Shown here: positions 61,800-64,000 of the stretch, piece by piece
Layout of the letters: every line of letters starts with the position of its first letter
Numbering within the stretch: position 1 is the first letter of the stretch
Assembly: GCA_947650365.1 (NCBI GenBank)
Contig: OX393550.1
Span: 72,239,478 to 72,303,477, forward strand
Direction of reading: 5' to 3'
DNA from: Chamaelirium japonicum
Lineage: Eukaryota; Streptophyta; Magnoliopsida; Liliales; Melanthiaceae
DNA: 64,000 nucleotides
The notes under the pieces: generated by a model
What the model saw: the letters and a program-made list of their open reading frames with translations, nothing else
The model's database searches: none
What the model was told of the DNA's origin: nothing
Translations under genes and position numbers: made by a program

Positions 61800-62395
61800 T
61801 AGTGGACAACGGTGGCGTTAGACAGGTGGTGAGCGGCGATGGTCGTGGGGTAGTAAGTGGTGGAGGTAGGTGGTGATGGTTTTATGGGTAGTAAGTGGTG
61901 GTGGTGGCTAGGCAAAAGGTAATGGAGGTAGAGGTGGGTGGCGACAGTGGTAAAAGTGGGTGAGGGTGGGTTGGAAGTGGGTGGTGGTGGTGGAAGTGGC
62001 TACGATAGAGGAAATGAGTGGTGGGTGGTGGGTGGTAAGTGGTGGTGGTGATGGTTTTGTGGGTGGTAAGTGGTGGTGGTGGCTAGGCAAAGGGTGATGG
62101 TGGTAGAGGTGGGTGGCGACAGTGGTAAAAGTGGGTGGGGGTGGGTTGGAAGTGGGTGGGGGTGGTGGAAGTGGGCTACGATAGAGGAAATGGGTAGTGG
62201 TGGATGGATGGTTATGATGGTTGGGCAGTAGGCAACGGTGATAGAGGTGGGTAAGAAGTTGTGGGGGAGGTAGGTTGTAAGCTGGGTGGTGGTGGTGAAA
62301 GTGGGCTACAGTGTGGTGTGGAAGTGGGTAGTGGTATTGGTTGATGTAGAAGTAAGCGATGATGGTGGTGGGTGGTGGATGGAAGTGAGCGACAA
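61800..62395. repeat. (GGTGGT)n-like minisatellite with higher-order copies
   Basis: G/T-rich on the plus strand. A ~190-bp block containing GTGGTGGTGGCTAGGCAAA, GGTGGGTGGCGACAGTGG and GGGTGGGTTGGAAGTGGGTG occurs twice (about 61885-62060 and 62060-62230), with a diverged third copy. Frames here are composition artefacts. Confidence 0.8.
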
Positions 62396-62824
62396 TTATT
62401 ATTTTTTAAGTTGAAACTATGTCCTAATATATAAGGGGAAAAGCCCAATAAGAATATGGGCTAAAGCCCAAAATGACCAAAATTGGATTGGATTGGATTC
62501 CAATCTCAGTTCGGTTTGGATCGAATTGAAAATTATTAAAATTGACCAAGGTGGGATCAGTTTAGGTTTAGTCTAAATAGGTTGGTTTCAAACTGATGCA
62601 CACTCCTATTGTCATGGGGATCTATCACTAAGTCCCCCAATACAATATCTTTAAAAAAAAAAGGAAGTTAATTAGTCCTAAATCCCTCCACAAGTTGTTA
62701 TTTAAGCTCAAGGATACAACTTGTTAGGATATTAGCTAAAGGCCTTCTCGAAAGACACGTTTGTACAGTAAGTCCTGACCGAAAAATATTAACTTTTTTT
62801 ATCCTTTAAATTACAAAACTACCA

Positions 62825-63090
62825 CTCCAGCAAATGTATCCATTCGTTTCCAATAAGAGTATCCATTCGTCTTTGGCATGAGTATCCATTCGTCGATTAA
62901 CACTATACATGTAGCGATTGCTATATGATTTCACTGTAGCTACTACAGCGAAAACATTATAGCAAGAGTATAGATTCGTCTCCAGAAAGAGTATATATTC
63001 GTCTCCGGAAAGAGTATCTATTCACCTGGTGACACTGTGCATGTTGTGGTTGCTATAATGATTTCATGTAGCAAGAGTATCCATTCGTCA
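62825..63090. repeat. Short tandem repeat AGAGTATCCATTCGTCTCC
   Basis: Seven to eight copies of a 19-22 base unit, arranged in two groups separated by similar GATTGCTATA(AT)GATTTCA(C)TGTAGC segments. This gives a higher-order period of about 180 bases. Confidence 0.75.
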
Positions 63091-63109
63091 TTGACAAATT
63101 TTTAAGTCC

Positions 63110-63370
63110 ATTGTTTGATGATATTCATGTTATTTTGTTGTGATAATATCCATGTTATTTTCTAAAAAGTTAATGTTGATTATATTATCACAATGATAGA
63201 GCTTCAAGAAATTTTGGTCTAAGAGTTTGATTTGTCATATCATAATGATATCCATGTTATTTTCTAAAACTTACCGTTAATTGTATTACCACAATGATAT
63301 TTATGTTATTTTCTAAAAAGTTATTGTTGATTGTATTACCACAATGATATCCATGTTATTTTTAAAAAAA
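63110..63370. repeat. ~57-bp tandem repeat
   Basis: Three to four copies of CCATGTTATTTTCTAAAA...TTGTATTACCACAATGATAT. It lies between the previous array and the Harbinger transposase. Confidence 0.75.
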
Positions 63371-63489
63371 GTTGATGTTGCTGTATTTTTTAGCATGTTC
63401 ATGTATACAACCTTAGGATTTATATTTGATCTGTCGTATCATATATGAACATAATAGTAATAATGTCTTTTTCAAGGTTTCAATAGGCC

Positions 63490-64000
63490 ATGGATAATCT
63501 TGAGAGACAATGCAAACTTTATATATATGCAGCGACTTCACTAGTCGTATTTATGGTGCATACACGTTCTAGAAATTTAACATGCATAAAATATAAAGAT
63601 CGACAACCTCGACGATTAATATACAAGCGATGATAAAGTTTTATCAGAAGTTTACTGTATGAAGATAATGAAACCATGCACGACCAATTGCGCTTGAACC
63701 AGGGAACATTCTTTGAACTTATTGAGACATTAAAAGGAAAGGCCTTAAGGATTCACACCATGTTGACATAGAGGAACAAGTTGCCATGTTCTTATATTTT
63801 CTTGGACATAATAAGAGGATGAGGGGTTGTTATATTTTCTTGGACATAATAAGAGGATGAGGGGTTGTTAAATTCGATTTTTGTAGATATGTGTCTATAG
63901 TCCATTGTCAATTTACTCTGTTTTTAAGAACAATTATAAAATTATATAGAGATGTTATCAAGCAACTTGCTCCAATAATTAAAACAATGCTACCTGGACC
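63490..64000 (+). pseudogene. PIF/Harbinger transposase, 5' part, runs off the window
   Basis: ATG at 63490 opens a frame for MDNLERQC. After frameshifts come 'ENDETMHDQLRLNQGTFFEL', 'VDIEEQVAMFLYFLGHN' and 'QLAPIIKTMLP'. This matches the N-terminal helical region of plant Harbinger transposases ('C...LRM....F..LC..L', 'V..EEQVA.FL...GHN.R'). A 38-bp tandem duplication (63793-63830, 63831-63868) breaks the frame. The catalytic DDE part would lie beyond the window. Confidence 0.8.

Noticed and set aside
61573..62448. His/Pro-rich frames on the minus strand
   Set aside because: They are translations of the GGTGGT minisatellite.

Overview
This is plant nuclear DNA, most likely from a monocot. 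It carries long copia and gypsy retrotransposons, Tourist-type MITEs with TTA target duplications, RTE-LINE and SINE insertions, hAT and PIF/Harbinger transposase remnants, and two split genes with GT-AG introns. The F-box gene is GC-rich at its 5' end and AT-richer downstream, a gradient common in monocots. I cannot name the species. There are no bacterial operons, CRISPR arrays or recognisable tRNA/rRNA genes.

Layout. 1-0.66 kb: purine-rich repeat, one arm of an inverted pair. 0.66-10.7 kb: a complete copia element on the minus strand with two 2,329-bp LTRs and GATAT target duplications; the LTRs are nearly identical but the coding interior is broken. 10.8-12.9 kb: an older plus-strand copia gag/protease remnant, interrupted by about 1 kb holding the inverted copy of the window's first 490 bases. 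13-15.2 kb: GC-rich minisatellites and a 201-bp MITE. 16.5-19.9 kb: an intact three-exon F-box/LRR/FBD gene on the plus strand, with one MITE just before its start codon and one in its first intron. 20-27.4 kb: LTR scraps, MITEs, a poly(A) retroposon with a 13-bp target duplication, a minus-strand SINE and an 824-bp hAT element with an 8-bp target duplication.

About 50.6 kb leftward to at least 35.7 kb, and perhaps to 23.6 kb, is a minus-strand gene whose five best exons match the head of FAM21/WASHC2, a subunit of the endosomal WASH complex. The exons join in frame. The third intron is 9.8 kb and holds the most striking structure here: at least sixteen palindromic elements packed end to end between (TA)n tracts, some also with inverted (GA)n/(CT)n margins. 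Several belong to one architectural family with four alternately inverted modules around a GATGATCATC core. They resemble the microsatellite-targeting Micron elements described in rice, but in a dense, multi-family cluster. I regard this as the main candidate for a little-described system.

51.2-55.3 kb is a 4.1-kb solo LTR (GCCCA duplications); related LTR pieces lie at 56.9-58.5 kb. 59.1-61.6 kb is a decayed hAT transposase, followed by a GGT-rich minisatellite and two other tandem arrays. 63.5 kb to the end is a decayed PIF/Harbinger transposase, the family expected to mobilise the TTA-flanked MITEs. The two host genes appear functionally unrelated; the rest is layered mobile DNA and simple repeats.
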